Source: Skeletonema tropicum (taxonomy: Eukaryota; Bacillariophyta; Thalassiosirophyceae; Thalassiosirales; Thalassiosiraceae). From it: 64,000 nucleotides of DNA. A program made the translations under genes and the position numbers. Numbering within the stretch: position 1 is the first letter of the stretch; each line of letters begins with the position of its first letter. The notes under the pieces are model-generated. The model made no database searches and was not told the DNA's origin. It saw nothing but the letters and a program-made list of their open reading frames with translations. Location: assembly GCA_037178625.1 (NCBI GenBank), contig JAWZXG010000037.1:1-64000 (forward strand). Reading direction: 5' to 3'. Of the stretch, positions 63,939 to 64,000 are shown piece by piece.

Positions 63939-64000
63939 GACGGAACCCTCTATGTACAAAAAAATCTGGCTACATGAACATAGATGATTCCTACCCATGT

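Overview
The window is eukaryotic nuclear DNA: it has GT-AG introns, long non-coding stretches, tandem arrays and transposon relics, and no operons. It is most likely from a diatom. The best clue is a decayed J-domain tail (36.8-37.1 kb) of a type I recall from diatom reverse-transcriptase-linked repeats; I could not run a search to confirm this. Few genes look intact. Three unrelated tandem arrays and at least four transposon-derived blocks occupy most of the sequence.

Layout. (1) 1-27321: head-to-tail array of a ~2243-bp unit, twelve full copies and a truncated thirteenth. Each full copy carries the same minus-strand charged helical reading frame of about 113-124 codons, probably the last exon of a captured gene. 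(2) 27322-29426: a 2.1-kb element with CCAGTCTAAAA terminal inverted repeats and a TA target duplication, abutting the broken end of the array. (3) 29446-30797: a decayed DNA2-type helicase gene with one recognisable intron and several stops and frameshifts. (4) 30979-34591: a 3.6-kb decayed element with compound inverted termini, an internal 23-bp hairpin, a PD-(D/E)XK-like nuclease signature and a zinc-knuckle-like motif. (5) 36.0-37.3 kb: a reverse-transcriptase fragment and, on the other strand, a J-domain fragment. (6) 37383-42375: a ~1-kb tandem repeat whose units carry 5S rRNA-like sequences on the minus strand; one is full length. (7) 42487-43112 and 58976-59590: two inverted copies of a Pif1/Helitron-type helicase tail. 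(8) Between them, on the minus strand, a giant WW-domain protein gene (about 45.2-57.7 kb, frame extending to 44.2 kb) built of three nested levels of repeats. (9) 59.9-63.1 kb: minus-strand reading frames I cannot identify. (10) 63554-63938: an intact hAT-type MITE with a perfect 8-bp target duplication.

The giant WW gene is the main probable functional gene. One TGA near its 3' end cuts off a final module that otherwise stays open, and its 5' end needs extra exons or a frame correction. The rest is best read as a repeat-rich, transposon-dense, possibly subtelomeric or heterochromatic neighbourhood, although no telomeric repeats are visible.
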